This document shows positions 33,930-45,676 of a DNA stretch of 64,000 bases, piece by piece (positions within the stretch are counted from its first letter, which is position 1; each line of letters opens with the position of its first letter). The stretch is from positions 4,767,594 to 4,831,593 of the forward strand of contig JAJEKV010000065.1 in assembly GCA_021234155.1 (NCBI GenBank). The letters are read 5' to 3'. The position numbers and the translations under genes are program-made. The notes below the pieces were generated by a model. That model was not told the origin of the DNA and did not search any database. It worked only from the letters and a program-made list of their open reading frames with translations. The stretch is from Isoetes taiwanensis. Its lineage: Eukaryota > Streptophyta > Lycopodiopsida > Isoetales > Isoetaceae.

Positions 33930-35951
33930 TTGATTTTGGAACTGTCATTCTATGCATTTTTTTTGCACTGCTCTGGAAATTGGCAATTAAGATCAAGTAT
34001 TTCGGCATTGTTTTGTAAAAATAGGATGACAAGCCGAACTTATCCATCCACATCCACATCCACAGCGTTATTTCCAATATCAAGATATTGTTCTACGACA
34101 TACAACATTAGCTGTGGTGCACAAGAAATTAGCATCTGTGATGAAGGGAATAAAGGGATGAAATGTGAGAGGGGTATACATTTCATAACAGGGGATGCAT
34201 TTTATCGCCATGAAAGTATATTGGGTAGGGATTTGGGAGTGCTAGCAGCTGCACTCTATAAGAAAAAGCATGGCCATCTTCGAGTTATAGATGCAATGTG
34301 TGGTTGTGGAGTCCGCGCAGCGAGGTACTTGGCCCAGGCTGAAGCAGATTTGGTATGGGCTAATGATGGGTTTGAGTCATTAACTCCACTTATTATTGAG
34401 AACATGTCACTAGTCGCTCCAGATGCAAGAATTTCAGATGAGATAGAAAGATCCAGTATGTCAAGAAAATTTTCTACTGGCAACACAGGTTCAGGGTGGA
34501 TGGTGTCCCATGAAGATGCCAACAAGCTTTTGATGGACTGTTACATGAGAAAAGATTTTTATGACATGATAGATATTGATTCATTTGGAAGCAATACCAT
34601 TTTTCTGGGGTCTGCACTCTCAGCCATCAAGCATGGTGGCCTTCTTTATGTAACTTCAACTGATGGTTTCTCTTCTGCTGGTCACAGGCCTTACAAGTAA
34701 GAACATGAAATTTGTTTTGTTCAGCATGATACACTTACTGGCCTCAAGCTCTTATGCTGACAACATTATTACTGTTTTATTATCTAGTGCATTGGCCTCT
34801 TATGGAGCATATATCAAACCCATGCCTTTTGCAAATGAGATTGGTCTGCGAATGCTAATTGGTGGAGTTGTGCGCGAAGCTGCACTCAGGAACATGAATG
34901 TAGTTCCTATGTTTTCCTACTATTCCTTCCATGGACCAGTTTTTAGAGTAATGCTCCGTGTTCATGAAGGCAAGCTCAACAACAAGTACCTTTCTTTTCC
35001 AGTTAGCATTTAAAGATTTTATTTTGATTATTATGCATTTCCAAATGTAAGTGATAGTTGTATGTCGTGCAAGCACCCTTTGAAAATGTGATTTGGATGA
35101 AAAATCACCATACTTACTAATGCAATGTGTACATGTCATACAGGCATTATGGCTTTATTGGTTATTGTCATATTTGTGGCCACTCTCAGGCTTTTCAATG
35201 GGAAGAACTCGGTTGCATTCGCTGTTTTTGCCGTCCAGAAAAGGTCTTTATTAGTGTTTTTAACTTAGTTATGTTAGTTCGTTTGCTTGTTTGTTTGTTT
35301 ACTCATTCATTGTGATAGTACACTACTGAACACCTGCCCTTGAATACTTGTATAGATTGGATCCTCTATGGTGGTATCTGGCCCTATTTGGACTGGGCCT
35401 CTACATAACGCTGTTGATCTTGAAGAGATAATTTGGTTGGCCAAAGACTGGGGCTGGGCAGCAAATGTACCTGAACTGCTTTCACGAGACCTTTTGAAGG
35501 TTTTAGAAACCATGCTTGGAGAAAGCAATCCGGCTTTACCATGTGGTTACATCAAACTACCTCTTGTGAGTTTTTGAACTGCCCAATCCGGTTTTAATTT
35601 TGAACGTGTTGACTAGCAAGGGACTACTAAGGATTTTTTCATTTATAAGGTAATTAGAAGGTAGTGTATATATTGCTTAAGGTCTTCCATTAGAGTGGCT
35701 CTTGTGCATTTACAGATTGCTAAGATTGGCAACGTTCAAACTCCAAAACGAGATGATCTGATTTGTACTTTGCAGAAGGTAATGTGGATCTGATTTTTTT
35801 TCTATTCAACTGCAATAAACACTCTTCTTTTTATCAGGAAGGATACGCTGCTGCTCTTTCGCACATAGAATCAAATGCTATAAAGACAAATTGCCCTGTG
35901 GGAGAATGCCTTGATATTATAAAACAACTAAGGCCCAATTGCCCATGCTGA
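33930..35951 (+). CDS. TRM1: TRM1-type tRNA (guanine(26)-N2)-dimethyltransferase
   Basis: Six exons: 33930-34696, 34788-34985, 35144-35243, 35356-35565, 35716-35778 and 35838-35951. All introns are GT-AG and the exons sum to exactly 484 codons (483 aa). The enzyme transfers methyl groups from SAM to N2 of G26 in tRNA. Visible motifs: SAM-binding DAMCGCGVRAARYLA and WANDGFE, the DIDSFGSNTIFLGSAL strand (usually DPFG; here Ser replaces Pro), SALASYGAYIKPMPFANEIG, REAALRNMNVVPMFSYYSF and a zinc-finger-like CHICGHSQ with CIRC. The C-terminus ends CLDIIKQLRPNCPC. It is shorter than fungal or human TRM1 (570-660 aa) and most like the compact plastid/organelle-type plant paralogue. A start at 34026 (MTSRTYPSTSTSTAL) gives a Ser/Thr-rich leader resembling an organellar transit peptide and may be the true start (451 aa). 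Targeting is inference. No lesions were seen. Confidence 0.93.
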
Positions 35952-36101
35952 ATGGCTTTTGCTGCGTGCAATGGCTACACGATCTACTACGTTTCACTTT
36001 TTGGACTAAATTCTTCTTTTTCCAATTTGAACTCCTTACCAATCTCGTCATTGATATGGTGGATGTTGTGTAACAATCAAAGTTTTTCAAGTTTGAAGTG
36101 A

Positions 36102-36107
36102 ATAAAA
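36102..36107 (+). promoter_or_regulatory. Polyadenylation signal of the TRM1 gene
   Basis: AATAAA lies about 150 nt after the TRM1 stop codon, at a normal plant distance. Confidence 0.5.
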
Positions 36108-36429
36108 CTAGTACATTGTGAGCTGCAATGTGTTTGCATGTTCAGCTTTGTTGATGTATGCATCATATCTTGAAGCTTCAATCCTCACTTTGGGGAAAAA
36201 TGTACTTTATTCTACAGCTAAATTTGTCCCATCAGTGTGGAGGATTATCATGATTTTCAACTCACATGCACATTATTATTCAAACCCACCCTCTCCTTAA
36301 AAGGAAAAAAAAACATCATATTTTGACATGTGGAATGGACACTTGGCTAGAATTGCAGAAAAGGTTGTAGGCTCCGGCTGGTGTGCTAAAAATAAAAAAT
36401 ACAAGATAAAGCATTGAAGAGTACTGTTG

Positions 36430-37702
36430 AAAACAATGATGCGGCGCTGTTGTTGCAGTCTCTTCGCCATTGTGTGGCGTTTGGGAAGCCGTCTGTGCAT
36501 GTGGAGTTGCCCTGGGCATTGTTGTATGGTCTCTGGCCTTTCCCACATGCATCCCTTTTTCTCATGGGGGTGTTGCGGGCTTGGGACCATGTGCGTGTGC
36601 TCTTCCAGCTAGATTATGCCTCAGTTTATCACCACTCTTCTCCTTTCTTGTGGGTTCCTCTACCCCCTGCGCACTTGCCCTTTGGTCGCCATTGTGCATG
36701 CTTTCCGGACCTTGAGCCGTTGGAGGCGAAGCCAGTTGTGCTCACCTTGGGGATTGGTATTGGGGTGGTCGCCTAGCCGTGGCGGTTCTTTCGAGCTTGC
36801 TTTTCCGAGGGGCGTGGCCACCGCTATCACGGGAACAAGTGGGGGAGTATTCGCTACACATACCTATAGTCCATCGGGGATGACGTGGTGGTGCGGGGTT
36901 TGGAAGGTCCATCCGGATGTTGTGTCTTCTTGTTTTGTGCGATCTTGTTGTTACCGGTGTCGGCTATTCATGACACTCGCCCCTTCCTCGGCAAGTGGTC
37001 TCTGCAGCTTTCGTGTTCTCGATGGCGCTTCGGTTTGGGCGTGGACATGGAGCTCACTTCCCCACCAAAGGTTAGGGTGCTTCGTGGCGGTGGTGCACCG
37101 CCGTGTCGGGGTGAATGCCCTTGTGAGTCGGGCTTTTAGGGGTGTGAGCCCTCTCGCGCCCTTGTTGTGGCCTTCATCGTGAGGCGTGGAGCATTATGCG
37201 GTTTTATGCCCTCACTTGCAGTCGCCTGGGGATTGGGTCGGGAGCTCGCTTTGGTGAGATTGACTAGCTAGCGATTCTTTGCGTCATGTGTATCTGGTGC
37301 TTGGCAGCTCTTGCGTCGGCAAACCTTGCATCTGTCGTGTGGCTTGGTTGGTGTGGCTGATTTGGAAGGCGGCGGTTGTGGATCTTCGGGGATTCGGCGG
37401 CTGCAAGCCCTCTCCTCGATTCCTCGACTTCGGTACAAGCTATTTCAAAGCTTTCTGGTGTTCCCGGGATTAGTAGAGCAGAAGTTTGCCATTTGGCGGG
37501 ACTTCTTGGGTGTTGTAGATGGTGATGGTCGGTTTGTACAGCAGTAGAGTTGCAGTTTTTCTGTGAGTTTGTTGTGGAGTGTCGAGGTATCGCTGTCTCT
37601 TTGGGGCAGTTCTCCTTCCTCCTCACTTGCTTTGTAACATTACCATTCTTTTAATATATTGATGACACAGTTCTTCAAAAAAAAAAAAAAAAAAACAATG
37701 AT
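36430..37702 (+). mobile_element. 5'-truncated LINE with 11-bp TSD
   Basis: Body 36441-37691. AAAACAATGAT occurs at 36430-36440 and 37692-37702. GC-rich coding remnants are in several frames; the clearest is LSCGLVGVADLEGG, then LRYKLFQSFLVFPGLVEQKF and AIWRDFLGVVDGDG (37311-37547). The 3' part is nearly identical to the LINE at 45677-46536, so both are recent copies of one family. The poly(A) run is 37677-37695. This family is markedly more GC-rich than the full-length LINE at 16687. The long overlapping ORFs at 36414-37182 are fragments of it, not genes. Confidence 0.88.
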
Positions 37703-38368
37703 AACTTGTATATTAGTTCTAGAATAACAATTGAACTTATGGTTAGATGACATTAGTTCTCAATCACAAAATGAGAAAGATGGATATGTCCTAGTTATAG
37801 ATTCATATAATGAAGTAGAAGCTTATTGCTTCCTCATATCTATTTGTTCGTCTATATTTTAGAGAGATACAGGAACAATGGAATTATAGTTATTGATGAA
37901 GTTGTGGCTTCAAATTTGGATCTAAGGTGCTATACCATGAATATGCAACCTTGGCATATATAACAAGGCAACATTTCACATTTTGTATGCTAAGCTAGGC
38001 CATATGACAACCACATATGCTAATAAGCCCAAAAGTGATTGTCAACCTTGTGTGATACATAAAAGTTGTTTCTTCTCTTCCTCCTCTACATCACGCAAAA
38101 CAAGATTTATATTAGGCACCAAACTAGCATCCCATGTCTCTATTCAACCCCCCTCCCCCTTGCATATGGCTTTTTTTTATGAGTGTGACCCATTATTTGC
38201 ATAAAGTTTGTGCAAATATGTTTTTATGCCTAGCAAAATGAAACAAGGAAAAAGCATTTTTTTTCCTCTATGGATAATAAGAAATAAGTACTATTTTATT
38301 GATTTAAGAAGCACCACTTTGTGTTTGCATTTTGCACGGACACAATTTCACCTAAATACAAGAATTTG
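37703..38368. other. Spacer, possible copia-like relic
   Basis: A weak frame at 37983-38204 has LGHM and CQPCVIHKSC, loosely like a copia GAG-pre-integrase zinc region. The signal is too short to call. Confidence 0.25.
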
Positions 38369-38387
38369 GCGCCGGCGAAGCCGGCGC
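38369..38387. repeat. Perfect GC hairpin
   Basis: GCGCCGGC, loop GAA, GCCGGCGC in AT-rich surroundings. A second stem-loop (CTGGG, AGTTGAA, CCCAG) follows at about 38399-38415. It resembles a Helitron terminal hairpin, but no CTRR end follows on either strand. Confidence 0.8.
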
Positions 38388-38419
38388 TGTGTATGTTCCT
38401 GGGAGTTGAACCCAGTGGT

Positions 38420-40290
38420 ATCCGTTAACATGGGCAATATCGAGCCCGTAGGATTGGTATTCCGTCTACATCGCGAGCGTGCAATGGAATGGAATGGGAT
38501 GTGTGTTTTTTTTTTTTTTCGTCACTATTTGATTTTGTGGTTGACCCTTTAATACATCCATTGTCCCTGATATACGTGTTCTGTCTTCACATCTCCTACG
38601 TAATAATTTCACATCATGACGATCTTATTAATTAATAAATAACTTATGGTTGAAAATTTTAGTAGATAGCTTAAAGTGTATAGCTTGTTAGAGTTGTTTT
38701 ATTTTATCATAAGTTTAGAAGAAGCACTACATATATTACGTACACGCTGCACATATTACATATGCACTAGAAACGCTAGTAAGAAGAAAAGATATAACAC
38801 AATTACAACTAATATGTTAGTACAACCTATCAAAGAGAGGATGAAAAACATGTCAGTGAAGTATACCTTAATTCATTGCATATGGATTGTTTATCTATGG
38901 TTTAGTTTAATGGTGTGCATAAGCTATAAACATTAAAAGCAGGTCGCTGTACTAAACGGTATACTATATAAGAAGGAAAAAATCAAATATCTTAGGTGGA
39001 TATTATTGCCAAATATCAAAATCAAAGTTCATATAGTATTTGTACTCACCTTGGACGATTTTTCTTCTTCATGGTTGCTAATTCTTGTTTATTGTCATGT
39101 GGCACACTAGAATCGTCCATTTTTTTAATTCTGTGTAAAGAATAACTATTTAGAATTATTTTGTTTTATTATATTTATAAAAGAACTTTGCACAGACACG
39201 TTACATCCATTGTATGCATTAGACATACTAAACTGCAAATGAATTATATACATTATACATACTACTTATGCATTGCAGTATAGTAGTAAGAACATCATAA
39301 AAATAATAAAGTGCGACATTCAAACTTGCCTTGGGCGTCCTCTGCCAAACGTCTGACTAAGCTATGGGTGAGGAATACAGATTCAAAATTGGGGGCATGC
39401 CAGAGATAGATGGATGCCATAATTCTTAGTTAGCGTTACTGCTACGGGAGGCTCTACGTTCTTAATCTGTGATCAACATTCTCAACTCCATCTGCCGAAA
39501 TTAGAGTTGTAGAAGAAGCTAAAAAAGAAAAGCCCTGAGCCAACTTTGCAGAATCCGATGCACTTCATACACTGCTTGCCAAAAATCTTGACGCAAGCCC
39601 TGTGCATCGAAACATCGAATGCTTCTGAATTTGAGAGTTTCTATGTGTCAAGCGCATAAGGTTCTTGAATAAAATCAGTCGGGTTGGTAATTTTCTTCAC
39701 AAACAAATATTCTGAGGCCAATCTAAGCCATTAATGGCCGTGGTATCATTTCCTCACTGCCTTGGCCGGCAGATCGTTACCTAACCTGCTTCCCAGTCAC
39801 CTGTTGATTTTCGATCTCTGTTTGTTTTCTACAAGGAAAACAAAAACTCAGCTTTGGCCCATGCCCATGTCTGAAAGGGATCAAATCCACGGTAATCAGT
39901 TAAGAAAAAGTAAAGGGCTAAAGATCTCGACCCTGATCGCCACCAGGGTCCAAGATTCGCAGCATGATGGGAAGTAGTTGTTTTTCCCCAGCAAATTATA
40001 GACCTCAATTCTCTGTACAGATTCGTTAGCCCGTTTTGCAAGACAAATCCGTACATCTTTCAGCAAAGCTTCGAAATCCTCTAGTCTGGTGGGTTGTTCA
40101 AATGTACCAAATCTTATCAGATGGTCTTCAACAAATCGTTCTAATTCGCCGCTTCAGCCCCATACATCTTTTACAATCGCAAACTATTTTGTCCCTATGC
40201 CAATTACAAAAGGTAAGTACTATATACTGCACAATAGTTTGAACGGCTGTGATAGATACATATGGTAGTATAAAACAGACAGAATTGGGC
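38420..40290. other. Spacer without a recognised gene
   Basis: AT-rich to about 39350. The ORFs at 39762-39977 and 40036-40242 have no family match. No clear repeats were seen. Confidence 0.45.
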
Positions 40291-40299
40291 CCGGACACC

Positions 40300-40475
40300 T
40301 AGTCCTCTCCACTCAAGGTGGAGCCGACCATGCCCTTTCCCGATACATAGAGTCCCCTCCACTCAAGGTGAAGTCGACATATGACCTTGACTACGCGACA
40401 CCTCAATTTTGTAATCTACATTGTACTCAGAAAAGTATGAAGGTGAGTTTGGGCCCGGCGCATACTCAAGGTGGA
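40300..40475. repeat. Three copies of an ACTCAAGGTGGA block
   Basis: CCACTCAAGGTGGAGCCGAC (about 40308), a variant with GTGAAGTCGAC (about 40358) and TACTCAAGGTGGAGGCGAC (about 40465). The first can fold as TCCAC-TCAAG-GTGGA. Confidence 0.65.
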
Positions 40476-40805
40476 GGCGACCCAAAACACCTGCGTTTTT
40501 TTTACTATGCGCACCTGGTCCTCTCCTAGTTTATATATGTCTAGGCTACTAAATACAAGAATCAGTCACTCACATGTGATGGTTCCGCAACTGAAGCCTC
40601 CCCTGGTACCAAGACAACATCAATCTGTCTCTTGGCCATCTCCAGACGTCGATCAAGCCTACGACCATGGCGATCCATGTAGGGCAGCAACAAGTGTAAG
40701 ATCTGGTTAAAAAAAAAGAACACCAAAGGCGCTAGGCTGGAAGAGGAGCGAAAAAAAAAATAACAATGAAGGCCGGGAAAGGGCTACTTATATAAAAATG
40801 CCATT

Positions 40806-41152
40806 ACGTCGTAGGGCACGTCACGTCGCATGCGACGTCTAGTCAACTGTCACATGCCAGATCACATGCTCGTTGGCACCACGTGGCAGAGACGTACTGA
40901 CGTGGCATGCGATCTGTAATATCACGTCACGTCGCATGCGACGTCACGTCACCAAAGTGCCACCTGGCGTGACAAATTTGCCCATGACAGCGCGACATCG
41001 TGGCAAGCGCAACATCGTGGCATGACGTCAGACGTCGTAGTACACGTGCATGCGACGTGTTTGCGACCTGCACGCGACGTGACGTCGCATTGACGTGACA
41101 TGGTCACGTCAAATGTGACGTCGCGTGACCCAGACCTCGCAACCCCACGTCG
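40806..41152. promoter_or_regulatory. Dense cluster of ACGT cores
   Basis: I count 21 ACGT tetramers in about 350 bp (about 1.4 expected), including TGACGTGG, CACGTG, CCACGTGG and the block CACGTCACGTCGCATGCGAC twice (about 40818 and 40923). ACGT is the core of plant bZIP and bHLH sites. The segment directly abuts the left arm of the large inverted repeat and is far more CpG-rich than its surroundings. It could be an enhancer-like part of an LTR or a diverged palindromic satellite. Confidence 0.7.
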
Positions 41153-41171
41153 CTAAATGACCATTCTCTTG

Positions 41172-42989
41172 TTGTGGAATAAGGGAAGGGTAGAGACCTG
41201 AAAGCCTCTTAGAACTAGAGATGTTTCTAGCTAGACCCCTTAAAACCAAATAAATGCGGCATGTGCACAAGAGCCAACCTGGCTGTAGATGCTATGATGT
41301 AGTTCAGCACCAAACAACGGACACAATTGCTGAAGTGGGTGTGGAGCCTTGCTGAGCATGGCTACTGGGGCTCCTTTAATCGGTCATTACGTGTGGGCCG
41401 GGTATGGGTCTGACACCTCCTGTGTCGCAGGATATGGCCTTTATGGACGTCCTCGGCTTTGCATAGATTTAGGAGGGTAAGTCGGGTACGGATACGGGTG
41501 CTGCAGGTGTGGCAGGTATCCTCTAGCACACCCATGGAACCATTGTGATCCGGGAGAGGAAGCTTCTCTGACCTGCCTCATCAGACCGGGGAGATGTAAT
41601 CTGGAGTAGTCTCATAGGGTGATTCCTTGGGATTGCGTCTCCGGAGGGCCACAAGCACGTCATAGCATGTTTCAGCCTATATGCAAAGCGTGCATAGGAG
41701 GGGCGGATGGAGTGGACTACCCTAGCCATTGTCTTATGCCAGCCAACGCCATGTTATACTTCTGTCTGCTAATATCTTGAGGTGCTGACCGTCAGTTGAC
41801 CCCATGGAGTCTGAGTCCCGGGTAGCGCCCTTGTCATGGTGTGTTGCTGATGTTATTTATGGTTGTATGGTCTTTCCACTGATGATGATGGATGGGCCAC
41901 CCTTCGTGGTGGCATATTATTTCAGCATGATTGTTGTATGCTAACATGTATGTACGTTTCCGCTATATAGGATTCCCATAGAGGACGTGGGACGATCGTA
42001 TAGATACGAAGGGAAATTCTCGTATCTATACGATCGTATAGATATGGGAACTCCCCTCCCTGTGGCGACTACATGGTACGGTCCTCCGTCATACTCGGAC
42101 CCCTTGGGATGGCCAAGTATCCGGGCGAGGAACACGGAGGTGTGATTCATCCCACGTCCTCTATGGGAATCCTATATAGCGGAAGCGTACATACATGTTA
42201 GCATACAACAATCAATGCTGAAATATTATGCCACCACGAAGGGTGGCCCATCCATCATCATCAATGGAAAGACAATACAACAATAAATAACATGAGCAAC
42301 ACACCATGACAAGGGCGCTACCCGGGGCTCAGACTCCATGGGGTCAACTGACAGTCAAGGCCTCAAGATATCAGCAAATGGAAGTATAACATGGCGTTGG
42401 CTGGATAAGACAATGGCTAGGGTAGTCCACTCCATCCGCCCCTCCTGTGCACACTTTGCAGATAGGCTGAAACATGATATGACGTGCTTGTAGCCCTCTG
42501 GAGATGCAATTTCAAGGAATCACCCTATGGGACTACTCCGAGTTACATCTCCTCGGTCCAATGAGGCAGGTCAGAGAAGCTTCCCCTCCCGGATCACAAC
42601 GGTTCCATGGGTGTGCTAGACGATACCTGCCACACCTGCAACACCTGTATCCGTACCCGACTTACCCTCCTAAATCTACGCAAAGCCGAGGACGTCCATA
42701 AAGGTCGTATCCTGCGACTCAGGAGGTGTCAGACCCATATCCGGCCCACACGTAATGACAGACTATAAGTCTAACACACTGTAGGAGCCCCACTAGCCAT
42801 GCTCAGCAAGGCTCTACACCCACTTCACCAATTGTGTCCGTTGTTTGGTGCTGAACCACATCATAGCATCTACAGCCAGGTTGGCTCTTGTGCACAGGCC
42901 GCATTTATTTGGTTTTAAGGGGGGTCTAACTAGAAACATCTCTAGTTCTAAGAGGCTTTCAGGTCTCTACCCTTCCCTTATTCCCAATA
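41172..42989. repeat. Large inverted repeat, arms about 820-840 bp
   Basis: Left arm 41172-41992 and right arm 42150-42989 are reverse complements at about 93-95% by eye. Examples: AAGGGAAGGGTAGAGACCTG at 41181 pairs with CAGGTCTCTACCCTTCCCTT near 42960, and GAGGACGTGGGA (41981-41992) pairs with TCCCACGTCCTC (from 42150). The 157-bp spacer has its own palindrome: CGATCGTATAGATACGA (41993-42009), 10 nt, then its exact complement (42020-42036). No transposase or long ORF lies inside. It could be a foldback element or two LTR-like units in head-to-head orientation. Confidence 0.95.
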
Positions 42990-43339
42990 CACGGAGGGAG
43001 CAGAAAGAAAGAATATAAACGCCATCCAAGTATCCATCATCATCATAATAACATATGAAAGAGAATTTAACCATCCCATCTATTCAAAGAAATGTTAGCG
43101 GAAGTACAAGCTATCTAGGGACTAACTAGTCTCTTGGCTAGAGCCATTATTACGGAAAGCCTCCATTTCTCAGGTCTGTTCACAACAATTGGTAGCTGCT
43201 CCTTCTTTACTCTACCCCAATCAATTTTGGGGCAGAAATGGGGGTAGAACCCCAATTTCTCCTCCCAAATTGGCAAGTCCCATTTGGCCAATCGATTTGG
43301 GCCAGGTGGCACTTCCTTATTGGTTCCATTTAACTAATT

Positions 43340-43366
43340 ATAACCTAATTAGCATAATTAGGTTAT
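43340..43366. repeat. 12-bp perfect palindrome
   Basis: ATAACCTAATTA, loop GCA, TAATTAGGTTAT. It lies between the big inverted repeat and the gypsy pol relic, possibly in an untranslated part of that element. Confidence 0.85.
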
Positions 43367-43494
43367 TTATCCACTGATTTTATTAGCATATCCCTTTGTA
43401 AGTGAACCTAAGTTACCCACTATTGACCCTTAGGGGTCTAGTTAAACTGGTGACGTGTCATAGTATGCATACGTATACCGTATAAATACTTGGA

Positions 43495-45676
43495 ACGTCA
43501 CATTCTTAGTCATGCCATTTGGTCTCACCAATGCGCTGGCTATGTTCATGAGATTAATGAACCGAGTATCGGTTGAAGTATTTTTGGATGATATACTTGT
43601 ATACTCCAACTCATTGAAAGAACACTTCGGCATCTAAAGCAAGTGCTTAAAGTGTTGCGATCCAACAAGTTGTGTGCCAAAATCTCTAAGTGTGATTTCC
43701 TCAAGCAAAGGGTTGCTTATTTGGGTCACATTTTATCGTGGGAGGAAATGTCTCCAGACCCTGGCAAAGTACGGACAGTACAAGAATGGACTCAATCTGA
43801 GAACGTTCTTAAGTTGAGGAGTTTTCTAGGTTGGTTACCGACTACCGGAAATTTGTGTCTAAGTTTTCTAAGGTAGTAGTTCCGCTCGCCGATCTTTTGA
43901 GAAAAAATCAAAAGTATGTGTGGGGTCAAGCTCAACAAGAGGCCTTTGAAAGGATTATAAGTCTTTTGGTGAGTAGTCCAGTACTGAAGGTACCTGATCT
44001 CTATGAGTCATTTGAGGTAATACACAGATGCTTGTGGGAAAGCTCTGGGAGCTGTGCTTATGCAACAAGGTCATGTTAATGCATATGAAAGCCGCAAGCT
44101 TAATCAAGCAGAATGGAATTATGCGACATATGAGCAAGCACTATTAGCTATAGTTCATGCATTGAAGACGTGGCGGCACTACTTGAGATGTGGTACAAGT
44201 AAAAAGCCGCGCAAGTTTGTGGTATATACTGACCACAAGCTTCTGAGATTTTTGCAGAGCCAAGCTGAGATTAGCCCTAGGCAAGCTAGGTGGCTTGACT
44301 TTTTGCATGAGTTCCATTTTAGTATTGAGCATACCCCTGGAAAGGATAATCTGGTTGCGGATGCCTTATCCAGGATTAAGCATTTGAATACTTTGATGGT
44401 AGGGGAGAGAGAATGATCTCTTCCAAAGGATTATAGTGGCATATCAAGAGGATAAGCAACAACTCGCAGTAACCAAATCTGGGGATTGGTGGACTGAATA
44501 AGATGGGTTGTATTTTTATAAATCAAGGATTTATGTTCCATTGCATGCTAGTCTTTGAGAATTGACATTATGTGACCATCATGAAACCCCACAAGCTGGG
44601 CATAGGGGTGAGTGGAAGACCTATGAGTTGGTCAAGCGCCACTACTACTGACCAGGCATGAAGGAACAAGTCCAGGACTTAGTTTCACATTGCTTGACAT
44701 GTCAAGCTGTTAAAGCTGACCATGGTCGTACCCCGGGACTATTGCAACCTATACCTATACCATTGCAAAGATGGGAGTGCATAAGTATGGGCTTTAAAGT
44801 CGCTTTGTCTAGAACCATAAGGCAAAACACTCATGTGTGGGTGATTGTTGATTGTCTAACTAAGTACGCTAAATTTATGGCCTTAAAGGAAGATGCTACG
44901 GGTCCAGATGTAGCAATTGCATATATGAGATATGTTTTTCCTATTTTTGGCTTGTCTTTGTCTATCATAAGTGATAGGGATACCAAGTTTATAGGTCACT
45001 TTTGGAAGGACCTTATGAAAGGCCTTAAGGTGCGATTAAGAATGAGTAGTGGTAACCACCCGCAAAGGGATGGTCAAACTGAGAAAATCAACATGATCCT
45101 GGAGAATATATTGAGGAGCTTTGTCCATGAACGACAAACTCGTTGGGAAGAGTATTTTTCTTACCTCGAGTTTGCATATAACAACAGCCATCATACGAGG
45201 ATTAAGATGACTCCCTTTGTTGCTATGATGGGGCAAAATCCCAGAATTTATGCCGGTATGCATAAGTATCTAAAGACAGATGCCGTCGTGAATATGTCAG
45301 ATGACATGAATGCAATTTTACTTCAGTGTCGACAAAACTTGCGTGGAACGCAAGATTGTGCTCAAGTTTATGCTAATAAGCACAGACGTGATGTTGCCTA
45401 TGAGGAAGGTGACTATGTATTCTTAAGGGCTGTGTATCCTTCATCCTTACGAATCAACACCCTTAAACCATTGGTTAAAAGGCGAGTGCCTAAGTTAACC
45501 CCGAGATATGCTGGACCTTTTAAAATTGTTAAAAGGTTAGGTACCACAGCTTATGAGTTGGCATTACCACAAGATATTGGGATCCATCCTGTATTTAATA
45601 GTCTGTCTACAGAGACCCTAAAATTGTCTTACAAAGCTTTGGCCTGGAACAAAGCTTCGCAACTATGGCCTGGAAC
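43495..45676 (+). mobile_element. Ty3/gypsy pol relic: RT, RNase H, integrase
   Basis: In order: RT remnant ([17 protein letters not shown], then FLDDILVYS with codons 43581-43592, with the piece between them shortened), RT connection (CAKISKCDFLKQRVAYLGH), RNase H (KLNQAEWNYATYEQALLAI, VVYTDHKLLRFL, VADALSRI), a stop-ridden stretch (44414-44657), and integrase (44658-45676): zinc-finger remnant HCLTCQAVKADHG and catalytic D65, D106 and E142 (VDCLTKYAKF, ISDRDTKF, DGQTEKIN) with the canonical 35-residue D-E spacing. A TGA at 44649-44651 replaces the conserved Trp before the integrase start, and frameshifts lie near 43830 and 44020. It is inactive. The element was later hit by a LINE at 45676. 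Its last part resumes at 46553-46660. Confidence 0.9.

Noticed and set aside
36414-37182. Several long overlapping GC-rich ORFs as genes
   Set aside because: They lie within a TSD-flanked truncated LINE and its 3' part recurs at 45.7-46.5 kb; multi-frame openness reflects GC-rich composition.
38360-38480. A tRNA gene or Helitron end near the GC hairpin
   Set aside because: The CTGGG/CCCAG stem-loop looks like a T-arm, but no acceptor or anticodon arms fit, and no CTRR end follows the hairpin on either strand.
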